From the NCBI GenBank assembly GCA_016209895.1, contig JACQVH010000132.1, positions 1 through 55,170 of the forward strand: 55,170 bases of DNA, given 5' to 3'. Below the pieces are notes generated by a model. The model was not told where the DNA came from. It saw only the letters and a program-made list of their open reading frames with translations, and did no database searches. Below, piece by piece: positions 16,942 through 24,898 of this stretch. The stretch's first letter is position 1, and the number at the start of each line of letters is the position of its first letter. This DNA is from Candidatus Hydrogenedentota bacterium. GTDB lineage: Bacteria > Hydrogenedentota > Hydrogenedentia > Hydrogenedentales > SLHB01. The translations under genes were made by a program, and so were the position numbers.

Positions 16942-17420
16942 GTCTTCTTGTCCAACGCGCCAACCAGCGTTTTCCAGGCCACGGTCGGCTCGCCGCCGCC
17001 GTGAAGAGCGATTCTGGGCCGACGGCCCGCGCGTTGGGCGTTGCGCACCACGAGGTCAATCGCGGCGCGGTACACCTCGGGCGCGATTTCGACCCCCTCG
17101 AACTCGCCCGCTTCGGCATAGCAGTACGTGCAGCGCAGATTGCAGCGGTTGGTCAGAAAGAGCGTAACCGAAGTGGGGTGAAAATGGCGGTCGAGCGGCA
17201 GGGGGATCGGCGGAGTTCTTCCATGGAGCCATTCGAGTCCGCCCAACCGCGCGATAGTGTCCGGAGAAACCACGCTCGCGTCGCCGGTTTCCAGGTATTT
17301 CTTGAGTTGAGCCACGCATTCATCATTGGCGTACACTACACGCCCCACCAACGGAGCATAGACTATGTGCCCCGCTTCGCGCGGTAAGACAAACACGTCA
17401 TGGCCGTTTGCGGTGGACAT
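16926..17420 (-). pseudogene. Radical SAM maturase (first copy), truncated after the core motif
   Basis: A 164-residue frame holding the first third of a radical-SAM peptide or protein maturase. N-terminal domain: VFVLPREAGHIVYAPLVGRV and VAQLKKYLETGD. Then VTLFLTNRCNLRCTYCYAEA with the [4Fe-4S] cysteines C93, C97 and C100, and ALHGGGEPTVAW, the SAM-binding GGE motif. It stops at ALDKKTCAFV, whereas family members run to about 400 residues with a C-terminal cluster. The start (ATG 17420) lies three bases after the stop of the PqqD-like gene, with AGGTTGAG before it, so translation is probably still coupled. It could make a stable fragment, but it is unlikely to be a full enzyme. Confidence 0.7.
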
Positions 17421-17423
17421 CGC

Positions 17424-17954
17424 TCAACCTGCCGCCACGTCGCGGCGGTCCAGACGCGGGCGATAGCCTGCTCCCTCCGTCGCGATGGGGAATCCGCCGG
17501 CGGCATTGATATAGCCACCGGATACCACAATCCCGGCCTTCCTTAACTCCTTCAGAAATCCTGGTGTTTCCTTCTCATCACGACGCGTCTGGCGGGCGTA
17601 CGCCTTCGCGATCTCCTCCGGAGAGTGCTGGCCGTCGCAACTCTCCCATATGACCTTGCCCGGGACATTCAGCCGATAGCCGCGAAAGCCACCTCGCGTC
17701 CTATTCGTCCATAGCACTACGCCGCCATCGGCGACCGTCTGCACCCAAAACCCGGGATTGTGATTGGGTAGATCGGGCAAATTGACGCGCCTCGGAGCAG
17801 GCTTCGCAGCGGGTCGTTTCGAGGGTGCTTGCGGAGATTCCGTTTCAGCCAGCACCGCGCTCCCCATAACGCCCGCCGTTGCCCCGGTAAGCGCCAGGAA
17901 TTGCCGACGGGACAAGCTCCGTATTTCCGGTCGTTCTGTTGACTTGTTTGCCAT
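17424..17954 (-). CDS. TAT-signal PqqD-like (RRE domain) protein
   Basis: A 176-residue protein. SLSRRQFLALTGATAG is a twin-arginine signal, followed by a hydrophobic stretch to about residue 37. A proline-rich linker (residues about 40-60) follows. From about 70 to 145 it reads VVLWTNRTRGGFRGYRLN, VIWESCDGQHSPEEIAKAY and FLKELRKAGIV, the winged-helix PqqD/RRE fold that binds leader peptides of RiPPs or hands substrates to radical-SAM enzymes. Such domains are normally cytoplasmic; a TAT signal on one is unusual. GGGAGG stands 6 nt before the ATG at 17954. It lies 40 nt after the SDR gene and 3 nt before the radical-SAM gene, so it belongs to the same unit. The tail ends GGFPIATEGAGYRPR. Confidence 0.75.
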   Translation of the reverse strand: MANKSTERPEIRSLSRRQFLALTGATAGVMGSAVLAETESPQAPSKRPAAKPAPRRVNLPDLPNHNPGFWVQTVADGGVVLWTNRTRGGFRGYRLNVPGKVIWESCDGQHSPEEIAKAYARQTRRDEKETPGFLKELRKAGIVVSGGYINAAGGFPIATEGAGYRPRLDRRDVAAG

Positions 17955-17994
17955 CTCAACCTCCCGCATTCACGCCAGTCTAAAGACGGCGCGC

Positions 17995-18612
17995 TTAACT
18001 CACCAGAATCTCGAGGGACGAACTCTGACGACCGATGAACTCGAGGGCGTCAACCACGACGTCGATCTCCGTGAGTCGCACCGATTGAAGTAATAACAGG
18101 CTGATCCGGGGTTTGTGCCCTTGTCGTTTGTACTCATTCCGCTGACCGCGCACGAACGGTACCAAGAAACCCTTCATCCCGGAATAGACCGAGGTCCCGA
18201 CGCCTTCCAACACTCCGACGACGCTGCCGGTTAGAACTAAGTGCGGCCCGCCATTCACACACGAGGGCGCACAAATCTTGCAGAACGCCACGGTCTTCCG
18301 GATGTTGGCGTCAAGCATCTCCTCGATTTCAGCTTCCGGCATGGACCACAGCGGGGTGGCGTAACCTGTGCCGCAGGTGGACCAAATGACGTCCGGGTCA
18401 TTTTCGCGGATGAGCTCTTTAACGCGTTGGGGCCCCATTTCGGTGAGAAGGTCGAGAGCCTGCAACGGGAACTCGCGTTCGGCGTCGGCTTTCGTTTTGT
18501 CGCGACATAGTCCCGAGACGTCGTGCCCTTTTTTGAGAAGGGAAAGTGCGACAGTTCTCCTCAGCCCGTCGCCGCGACCTTTGGTCGCCCCATAAATCAA
18601 GAACTTCAACAC
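17995..18612 (-). CDS. Short-chain dehydrogenase/reductase-like protein
   Basis: A 205-residue NAD(P)-binding protein. VLKFLIYGATKGRGDGLRR opens it with a divergent glycine loop. VIWSTCGTGYATPLW is the nucleotide-side strand, VLTGSVVGV holds the catalytic serine and SVYSGMKGF the YxxxK pair. It is shorter than classical SDRs (about 250), mainly at the C-terminus. First cistron of the SDR/PqqD/radical-SAM unit, so it may act on the same unknown product. The start is GTG at 18612 after GGGAGCGGG; TTG at 18609 is possible. Confidence 0.7.
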   Translation of the reverse strand: MLKFLIYGATKGRGDGLRRTVALSLLKKGHDVSGLCRDKTKADAEREFPLQALDLLTEMGPQRVKELIRENDPDVIWSTCGTGYATPLWSMPEAEIEEMLDANIRKTVAFCKICAPSCVNGGPHLVLTGSVVGVLEGVGTSVYSGMKGFLVPFVRGQRNEYKRQGHKPRISLLLLQSVRLTEIDVVVDALEFIGRQSSSLEILVS

Positions 18613-18734
18613 CCCGCTCCCGTCACCACGCGATACCCCTCGGCGCCCCTTCAAGGGATCGACCTAATCCCCATCGACCTCAAGCTACGAGCCACCCTAC
18701 CAAACGAAATTGCACCCGTTCAACCTCCGATTGC

Positions 18735-18769
18735 AAGTCCAAATCGAGAATCGCAAATCGGCAAACGAA
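18735..18769. repeat. Heptanucleotide-period repeat
   Basis: AATCGAG, AATCGCA, AATCGGC and AAACGAA start at 18742, 18749, 18756 and 18763, exactly 7 nt apart. The block lies in the 280-nt divergent region between the SDR gene and the epimerase gene. Confidence 0.6.
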
Positions 18770-18892
18770 AAGTCCTACGTTCCGCACTCGTTTGATTTGA
18801 GCCTATGGTTCGCTTTCCTCTACACTGCAACTGGGGAGCTACAAATCGCGACTGACGCAGAGATACAAGCTCAAGGAGGGATTTCCAGTTTC

Positions 18893-19954
18893 ATGGGTGT
18901 GGTCATCGTTACCGGCTCCGCCGGGCTGATCGGCGCGGAAACGGTCCGCCGGTTTGCCCGGGAAGGCTACACGATCGCCGGCATTGACAACGACCTACGC
19001 GCCCAGTTTTTCGGCCCTGAAGCGTCCACCAAATGGAGCCGGGAGCGGCTTGAATCTGAAATCTCGGCTTATCGCCATCATGCTGTGGATATCCGCGATT
19101 GGGCCGCCCTCGAACGCGTCTTCCAGGAATACGCGGGAGACATCGGGCTGATCGTGCATACCGCCGCCCAGCCCAGCCACGACTGGGCCGCCCGCGAACC
19201 CCTGACCGATTTCGGCGTCAATGCGACCGGCACTTTGAACCTTTTGGAACTGACCCGAAAACACTGCCCGGAAGTCCCGTTCATCTTCACCTCCACCAAC
19301 AAAGTCTACGGCGACCTGCCGAACTCGCTGCCCTTCGTGGAATTGGAAGAGCGCTGGGAAGTGGCGCCTGAGCACCAATATGCCGCGCACGGCATTGACG
19401 AGACGATGTCCATTGACCAATCCAAGCACTCCGTGTTCGGCGCGTCAAAGGTCGCGGCGGACGTGATGGTGCAGGAATACGGGCGCTACTTCGGCATGAA
19501 GACGGCCGCCTTTCGCGGCGGCTGCTTGACGGGTCCGGGCCATTCCGGGACAGAACTCCACGGTTTCCTATCGTATTTGATGAAGTGCGTTATGGCCGGT
19601 CGCGAATACACCATCTTCGGCTACAAAGCCAAGCAAGTCCGCGACAACATCCATTCCGCCGACCTGGTCAACGCCTTCCACTGTTTCTTCATGCATCCCG
19701 GCGTCGGAGAGGTCTACAATGTCGGCGGGAGCCGACACAGCAACTGCTCCATGCGGGAAGCCATTCGGATGTGCGAGGAGATCGCGGGAAAGAAACTGCG
19801 CTGGAACTATGTGGAGCAAGTGCGCAGCGGCGATCACATTTGGTGGATCAGCGACGTGCGCAGATTCCAGAATCACTATTCCGAATGGAAGTACGAGTAC
19901 AACCTGCCGCGGATTCTCGAGGAAATCTACCATGGCTTCGAAGGCCGTCTCTGA
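18893..19954 (+). CDS. NAD-dependent nucleotide-sugar epimerase (CDP-paratose 2-epimerase-like)
   Basis: A 353-residue extended [22 protein letters not shown] is the nucleotide loop; [33 protein letters not shown] and [19 protein letters not shown] follow in the order seen in tyvelose/paratose epimerases (RfbE) and their relatives. In this branch the usual tyrosine of YxxxK is written [22 protein letters not shown] is the substrate part. Start is the ATG at 18893 with AGGAGGG about 12 nt before; the longer frame upstream has no family match. First gene of a surface-glycan cluster; its end overlaps the GT2 gene by 23 nt. Confidence 0.88.
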   Translation: MGVVIVTGSAGLIGAETVRRFAREGYTIAGIDNDLRAQFFGPEASTKWSRERLESEISAYRHHAVDIRDWAALERVFQEYAGDIGLIVHTAAQPSHDWAAREPLTDFGVNATGTLNLLELTRKHCPEVPFIFTSTNKVYGDLPNSLPFVELEERWEVAPEHQYAAHGIDETMSIDQSKHSVFGASKVAADVMVQEYGRYFGMKTAAFRGGCLTGPGHSGTELHGFLSYLMKCVMAGREYTIFGYKAKQVRDNIHSADLVNAFHCFFMHPGVGEVYNVGGSRHSNCSMREAIRMCEEIAGKKLRWNYVEQVRSGDHIWWISDVRRFQNHYSEWKYEYNLPRILEEIYHGFEGRL

Positions 19955-20747
19955 ACGCAAGCCCGTCCCAAAAAATACGCTGCTCTACAGCGTCCTCATC
20001 CCCGCCCACAACGAAGAGAAGAACATCCTGCCCACGGTCTGCAGCATTTCCGAAGCGCTCCGCGCCGAAGGCATCCCTTTCGAACTGCTCGTGGTGAATG
20101 ACAACAGTCGCGACGGAACCCCGGACGTGGTTGCGAACGCCCAAAAAGATTTTCCCGAACTACGACTCGTTCACAACGAACCACCCCCGGGCTTGGGCCG
20201 CGCCGTTCGCTGCGGACTAAGGCATTTCCAAGGCGACGCCGTGGCTATCGCGATGGCCGACCTCTCCGACCATCCCGAAGACGTCGTGCGCTATTATCGC
20301 AAGCTCGAAGAAGGCTACGATTGCGTCTTCGGGTCGCGCTTCATTGAAGGCAGCAAAGTGACCGCGTACCCACCGCTGAAACTCCTGGTGAACCGCATCG
20401 CCAACAGCCTGTTCCGACTGATGTTCATGACCCGCCACAACGACCTGAGCAACGCGTTCAAGGCCTATCGGCGGCACGTCATCGAAGACATCAGCCCCCT
20501 GCGGGCCGCGCATTTCAACATCACGATCGAGATGTCGCTGTCGGCGCTGATTCGCAACTACCGCATCGCCGCCATCCCCATCCGCTGGTCGGGCCGCACC
20601 TGGGGCCAGTCCCACCTCCGTCTGCGCGAGATGGGCCGCCGCTACCTCTGCACCCTTCTCAAAATCTGGTTCGAACGCCTCCTCATCCTCGACGACCTCA
20701 AAGCGGAAATGCACCCGCCGAAGCAAACTGAGAACGGTGAAGTGTGA
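19932..20747 (+). CDS. Glycosyltransferase family 2 (dolichol/polyprenyl-phosphate mannosyltransferase-like)
   Basis: A 271-residue GT-A enzyme. [38 protein letters not shown] (DxD-type metal site) and [12 protein letters not shown] follow the DPM1 pattern, ending in a conserved basic segment ([20 protein letters not shown]). No membrane helices follow, so it is a soluble or peripheral enzyme that would charge a lipid phosphate with sugar. It starts inside the epimerase gene. Its last codons, including the TGA, lie within a 7-nt-period repeat, so the repeat sets the C-terminus. Confidence 0.88.
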   Translation: MASKAVSERKPVPKNTLLYSVLIPAHNEEKNILPTVCSISEALRAEGIPFELLVVNDNSRDGTPDVVANAQKDFPELRLVHNEPPPGLGRAVRCGLRHFQGDAVAIAMADLSDHPEDVVRYYRKLEEGYDCVFGSRFIEGSKVTAYPPLKLLVNRIANSLFRLMFMTRHNDLSNAFKAYRRHVIEDISPLRAAHFNITIEMSLSALIRNYRIAAIPIRWSGRTWGQSHLRLREMGRRYLCTLLKIWFERLLILDDLKAEMHPPKQTENGEV

Positions 20748-20764
20748 AAGGTGAACGGTGAATG
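20737..20764. repeat. Heptanucleotide-period repeat at the GT2 stop codon
   Basis: GTGAAGT, GTGAAAG, GTGAACG and GTGAATG start at 20737, 20744, 20751 and 20758. The first two units contain the last codons and stop of the glycosyltransferase. Confidence 0.7.
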
Positions 20765-20859
20765 ACCGCTGGCCGCGGATAATCGCCGCGCGCTTGAGAA
20801 GCCGACATTGTGGTGATAGGCTGTAGTTCAGGCAAGTGAACTTCAGGGAGACCGGTGCT

Positions 20860-21093
20860 GTGACCAAGACGTTGACTGCGACCTATGACGGAGAAGTGCT
20901 TCGACCGGACGAACCCTTGGAATTGCCTCCCAACACGCGAGTTCAGATTTCCATTGATATCGGGGAACGCCAGCGAAATGAAAGCGTGTCGTTCCTCGAA
21001 GTAGCCCGCAACCTGCGGCTGGAGGGACCCGCCGACTGGTCCACCCGTATCCACGAATACTTGTACGGGTTCCCCCCTGACCAAGATGAATGA
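20860..21093 (+). CDS. AF2212-like antitoxin
   Basis: A 77-residue antitoxin. TKTLTATYDGEVLRPDEPLE followed by LPPNTRVQISIDI is the signature of the AF2212/DUF104-like antitoxins, a short beta-barrel that pairs with PIN toxins. The acidic C-terminal half (FLEVARNLRLEGPADWS) would wrap the toxin. GTG at 20860 with GGGAG 10 nt before is preferred over the GTG at 20836. The stop overlaps the toxin start by 8 nt. Confidence 0.78.
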   Translation: MTKTLTATYDGEVLRPDEPLELPPNTRVQISIDIGERQRNESVSFLEVARNLRLEGPADWSTRIHEYLYGFPPDQDE

Positions 21094-21499
21094 TGTCTTT
21101 CTGGATACCGCCTTCGCGATTGCCCTCACTGTGGCAACCGACCAGCACCATGCGGAGGCTGAAAATCTTGCCAATGTCCTTTCCAAATCGGGTGCCCGGA
21201 TGATAACCACGCGCGCAGTAGTTCTCGAAATCGGCAATGCTCTAGCTAGGCTGCGTTACCGGATATCCGCGCTTACACTTCTGGACGCCTTGGAGCACGA
21301 CCCCAGAGTTGATATTCTTCCAATTTCAGAGGAGCTCTTTGCGCGAGCTTTTCGTTTGTACTGCCAATGCCGCGACAAAGAGTGGAGCCTAACAGACTGC
21401 CTTTCGTTCGTCGTAATGCGAGACCGTGGCCTTTCGGAAGCGCTTACCACAGACACTCACTTTCAGCAGGCGGGCTTCAAAGTGCTCCTGGGGGCGTAG
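21086..21499 (+). CDS. PIN domain toxin (VapC-like)
   Basis: A 137-residue PIN ribonuclease. The acidic residues are D7 in VFLDTAFA, E49 in VLEIGNAL, D102 in SLTDCLSFVVM and D120 in ALTTDTHFQQ. Such toxins cleave tRNA or rRNA when the antitoxin is lost. The pair sits between two glycosyltransferase genes on the same strand and ends 20 nt before the next one, which looks like insertion into a glycan cluster. Confidence 0.88.
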   Translation: MNDVFLDTAFAIALTVATDQHHAEAENLANVLSKSGARMITTRAVVLEIGNALARLRYRISALTLLDALEHDPRVDILPISEELFARAFRLYCQCRDKEWSLTDCLSFVVMRDRGLSEALTTDTHFQQAGFKVLLGA

Positions 21500-21519
21500 T
21501 CGCCCGCGAATGGTGTGAA

Positions 21520-22677
21520 GTGCCCGTAAACGTTTTATACTTGATCCGGACCTGGGCCCTCGGGGGCTCCCATACCATCGTATGGCTCTTGCTGGAAAAC
21601 CTGCCTCGGGACCGGTTCAACATCATTTGCGTTCCCTATGACACGCCCGATGGGGGCGATGCGAAATTCGTCGAGGTGTTGCGCGGACGCGGTCTGGACG
21701 TTGCGCCGGAACGCATACCGTGGCAAAGCCGCTTTCACGTGAAAACGGCTTGGGCGGCGGTTTCGGACCTCATCAAGCGCTACTCTGTGGACCTGATCCA
21801 TACCCACGATCCGCATTCAAACGTCCTAATCGGTCTCGGACGAAAACGTTGGCCCTGTGCGTGCGTCGCGAGCGCCTATGGCTGGTTCGAACGCTGGCTC
21901 CCATTGCGCAGTCACGTCTATACCTGGCTCGAGAAACGTGTCGCACTACCCCGTTTTGATCGGGTGATCACAGTTTCCCAACATTTGCGAACCAAAATAC
22001 TGGCGGGTGGCACCAGTGAAAACCGGGTGCGCGTTATTCACACCGGGTTACCCTTAAACCCGATGCAGCCCACAAAATCGCGTACTGATAGCAGGCGTGC
22101 TCTCGGCATACCGGACGATGCCTGCGTCGTTGGCACTGTGAGCCGCCTATACGTCGAGAAAGGGCATTGCTACCTTCTAGCGGCCATGCAACGGTTGGCG
22201 TCCCGCTATCCCCAATTGCGCGGGCTCGTGGTCGGAGACGGCCCGGAACGCGCTCGGCTCGAACACGAGGCTACGCGTCTCGGTATCGCCGATCAGGTTG
22301 TCTTTACCGGATATTACCCCGACTTGCCCGGCGCGCTCAGCGCCATGGACTTCCTCGCCCACCCCTCCGTCCTGGACGAGGGGCTGCCGACCGCCGTGTT
22401 GGAAGCACAATTGGCGGGCCTGCCCATCGTAGCCTCCGACATCGGCGGGACACGCGAGACCGTGGACGTGGGAAAAACGGGTCTCCTGACACCCCCGAGA
22501 GATACCCGCGCCTTGGCGGAAGCTTTGGAAACTCTCGTTTCAAACCCCGCACAGCGTAAGGCCATGGGACAGGCCGCGCGGACTTGGGTGGAAAATGCCT
22601 TCCGACTTGATACTATGATCGCTGAGATGACGACGACCTACGCCGAAGCGATAGCTGCGTGCCGCAAGACTCCATGA
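21520..22677 (+). CDS. Glycosyltransferase family 4
   Basis: A 385-residue GT-B enzyme. N-domain: NVLYLIRTWALGGSHTIVW, LIHTHDPHSN. C-domain: VGTVSRLYVEKGHCYLL, VVGDGPERARLE and the nucleotide-sugar motif DEGLPTAVLEAQLAGLPIVA with its E-x7-E pattern. It moves an unknown sugar onto a growing surface glycan. Start GTG at 21520, just before the VNVLYLI strand; the much longer frame upstream overlaps the toxin gene and is not family-like. It ends in ATGA, shared with the next gene. Confidence 0.88.
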   Translation: MPVNVLYLIRTWALGGSHTIVWLLLENLPRDRFNIICVPYDTPDGGDAKFVEVLRGRGLDVAPERIPWQSRFHVKTAWAAVSDLIKRYSVDLIHTHDPHSNVLIGLGRKRWPCACVASAYGWFERWLPLRSHVYTWLEKRVALPRFDRVITVSQHLRTKILAGGTSENRVRVIHTGLPLNPMQPTKSRTDSRRALGIPDDACVVGTVSRLYVEKGHCYLLAAMQRLASRYPQLRGLVVGDGPERARLEHEATRLGIADQVVFTGYYPDLPGALSAMDFLAHPSVLDEGLPTAVLEAQLAGLPIVASDIGGTRETVDVGKTGLLTPPRDTRALAEALETLVSNPAQRKAMGQAARTWVENAFRLDTMIAEMTTTYAEAIAACRKTP

Positions 22678-23777
22678 GAGTCGGAATTGATGCCCACGCC
22701 CTGGGCACCGGGGCCGGCGGCAACGAGACTTACGTCCGCGATCTGATCATTGCCCTGCGTGATCATGCCCCGGAAGTGGAATTGACCGCGTACGTAGGCC
22801 GCGAAGGTATTGGCGACCCATGCACCACCGGAGTCGGCACTCACACCTTGCCCATCGCGTCTTCCTATGTACGTGTACCGGTGGTGCTGCCCTGGCTCGC
22901 GCGACGCACGAAGGTCGAATTGCTGCACGTCCAGTACAACGCGCCGCCGGTGACGCCCTGCCCTTTCGTGGTAAGCGTCCACGACGTCGCGTGGAAACGC
23001 GCGCCAGAATCCCTTCGCGCGATTGATCGCTGGCGCCTGGTATGGCTGACGCCCGGCACGCTGCGGCGCGCACGGCGGATATTCGTCCTTACCAATGCCA
23101 TCAAAGACGAGATTATGGAGTATTACCAAGTATTGCCGGAACGTTTCGACATCGTGCAGCCGACGGTAGACCCGCTCTTTCATCCCCGGACCAGTGAAGC
23201 CGACCTGGCGGCCATCACGCGCAAATACCGCCTACCGGAACACTACGTACTCTATATCGGCGCCCTCCAACCGCGAAAGAATCTGGTGCGGCTCGCTACT
23301 GCTTTCGCGCGGACGGTAGGTCAAGGTTTGCCCCACTCGCTGATCGTCGTTGGCCGCCAAGCCTGGTTGTACGGTGACATCCTCGAGCAAATTGACGCGC
23401 TCAAATTGGGAGACCGACTGCGCTTCACCGGCTACGTCCCGCGCGAAGAGCTTCCCTTCCTACTGACCGGCGCCGCCGCTTTCGCCTACTTGTCCATCTA
23501 CGAAGGATTCGGCATCCCCGTGCTCGAGGCCATGGCCTGCGGAACGCCGGTCTTGACCTCCGCCGTGCCGGCCATCCAGGAAGTGGCCGGCGACGGCGCG
23601 GTCTTCTGCGACCCGTTCGACGTGGACACCATCGAGTACGGCCTGACGCAGATTCTCACCGCGAACTATCTCACCGCCCGCATGCGCCAGAACGGGCCGC
23701 TCCGCGCGCGCTCTTTCACGCGCGAAAAAATGGCCCAAGCCGCGCTCGAAGGCTATCGGAAGGCGCTGATAACTTGA
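22674..23777 (+). CDS. Glycosyltransferase family 4
   Basis: A 367-residue GT-B enzyme of the mannosyltransferase B-like type. RVGIDAHALGTGAGGNETYV, LLHVQYNAPP, FVVSVHDVAWKRAPE, YVLYIGALQPRKNLVRLATA and YEGFGIPVLEAMACGTPVLT are the successive family motifs, with the E-x7-E pair in the last. The ATG overlaps the preceding stop (ATGA), and the end overlaps the next start (TTGA), so translation is coupled across the cluster. Confidence 0.88.
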   Translation: MRVGIDAHALGTGAGGNETYVRDLIIALRDHAPEVELTAYVGREGIGDPCTTGVGTHTLPIASSYVRVPVVLPWLARRTKVELLHVQYNAPPVTPCPFVVSVHDVAWKRAPESLRAIDRWRLVWLTPGTLRRARRIFVLTNAIKDEIMEYYQVLPERFDIVQPTVDPLFHPRTSEADLAAITRKYRLPEHYVLYIGALQPRKNLVRLATAFARTVGQGLPHSLIVVGRQAWLYGDILEQIDALKLGDRLRFTGYVPREELPFLLTGAAAFAYLSIYEGFGIPVLEAMACGTPVLTSAVPAIQEVAGDGAVFCDPFDVDTIEYGLTQILTANYLTARMRQNGPLRARSFTREKMAQAALEGYRKALIT

Positions 23778-24796
23778 ATAGGGTTCCGGGTTCCGGGTTC
23801 GGGGTCTGGGGTGCACGTATTGGCAAGCGCTCGGTGATATTAGCCGTGGCGCTGGCGTTGCCGGCGCTCTTGAGTGTCGAGTTGGCGGTGCGAGCGCGGC
23901 TCTATTTGAACAGCGGACTGTGCTTCAAGGAAGAGGGCCTCTTTCAGTACCGTCCCCATACGCAAGTTGGCGACCGACCCGAACGGACCACGAACAATCT
24001 GGGATTCTTTGGAACAGACCTCAGCCATCCCAAGAACCCCGGCACTTACCGCGTATTCCTGCTCGGCGCTTCCACGATCGCTTCGCCGCTGACGCCGACA
24101 CTCATTCACGAAAAGCTCGCGGCGCTTGTCCCCGAAGCTTCGGTCGAGGTCAACTCCACTGGCGTGCCCCGGTACACTTCGCATCATCTGCGGCTTCTCT
24201 TCGAACACGAGCTGTTGCCGCTGCAACCGGACTGTATCCTCGTCTACCTCGGCCTGAACGACAACGTCTACGATACACACCCGCACTTGTCCGGCGAACC
24301 ACCGTCCGGCGTGTTCGATCATGCAGACCCCTGGCGCAGCATCGCCTGGGACGCGCTGCGATATTACACGTTGGGCAAACGGAAGGGCGTCACGCCGGAC
24401 TTTACGGGGACTCGAAGCCAGGAAGTGTTCGAGGCAAACCTGCGCCACATCCTGCAGTTGACGCAGACTCACGGCGTGCGCGCAGCGCTAGTCAAGATGG
24501 CGGTCGGATACCCGACTGACGACCCCTTCTTGGTGGCCGCCATCCGCAACGCCGAAGGACCGATGCAACACTACTGGGGCACGCTGGACGCCGCCCTGAG
24601 CGCGCTATCGGGGCAATGGGCCGCCTGCGACCGACTGGGCGCAGAGTTCGCGGTGCCCGTCGGCGATCCGAGCCCGGTCCTTCCCAAAACCCACGAATAT
24701 TTTGCGGACCTCGGCCATTTCACCCCGACCGGCCACGAACGTTTCGCGGCCTATGCCGCCGACCTGATCAAAGATTGCATGCGCCGAGCACCGTAA
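23774..24796 (+). CDS. SGNH/GDSL hydrolase-like membrane-anchored protein
   Basis: A 340-residue protein. After a short basic start, VILAVALALPALLSVELAV is a membrane anchor or signal. The SGNH blocks follow: FLLGASTIASP (serine nucleophile), ILVYLGLNDNVYD (Asn block) and FADLGHFTPTGHERFA (Asp/His block). Such proteins act as O-acetyltransferase partners or esterases on exported glycans, which fits its place at the end of a glycosyltransferase cluster. The first 14 codons are made of a 7-nt repeat (RVPGSGFGVWG). The TTG at 23774 overlaps the upstream stop; a start at a GTG just before the hydrophobic segment is possible. Confidence 0.72.
   Translation: MNRVPGSGFGVWGARIGKRSVILAVALALPALLSVELAVRARLYLNSGLCFKEEGLFQYRPHTQVGDRPERTTNNLGFFGTDLSHPKNPGTYRVFLLGASTIASPLTPTLIHEKLAALVPEASVEVNSTGVPRYTSHHLRLLFEHELLPLQPDCILVYLGLNDNVYDTHPHLSGEPPSGVFDHADPWRSIAWDALRYYTLGKRKGVTPDFTGTRSQEVFEANLRHILQLTQTHGVRAALVKMAVGYPTDDPFLVAAIRNAEGPMQHYWGTLDAALSALSGQWAACDRLGAEFAVPVGDPSPVLPKTHEYFADLGHFTPTGHERFAAYAADLIKDCMRRAP
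23781..23815. repeat. Heptanucleotide-period repeat inside a coding start
   Basis: GGGTTCC, GGGTTCC, GGGTTCG, GGGTCTG and GGGTGCA start at 23781, 23788, 23795, 23802 and 23809. It covers codons 3-14 of the SGNH-like protein as annotated. Confidence 0.7.
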
Positions 24797-24898
24797 ACGT
24801 ATTATCATACGCGCTCCGGCACGTGGGGAAGGCGAAAACGCTGCGTGCCGTCGTGGCGGCTCCGAGGAATCGCGGAACAAGCATACCAATAGCTCGAC

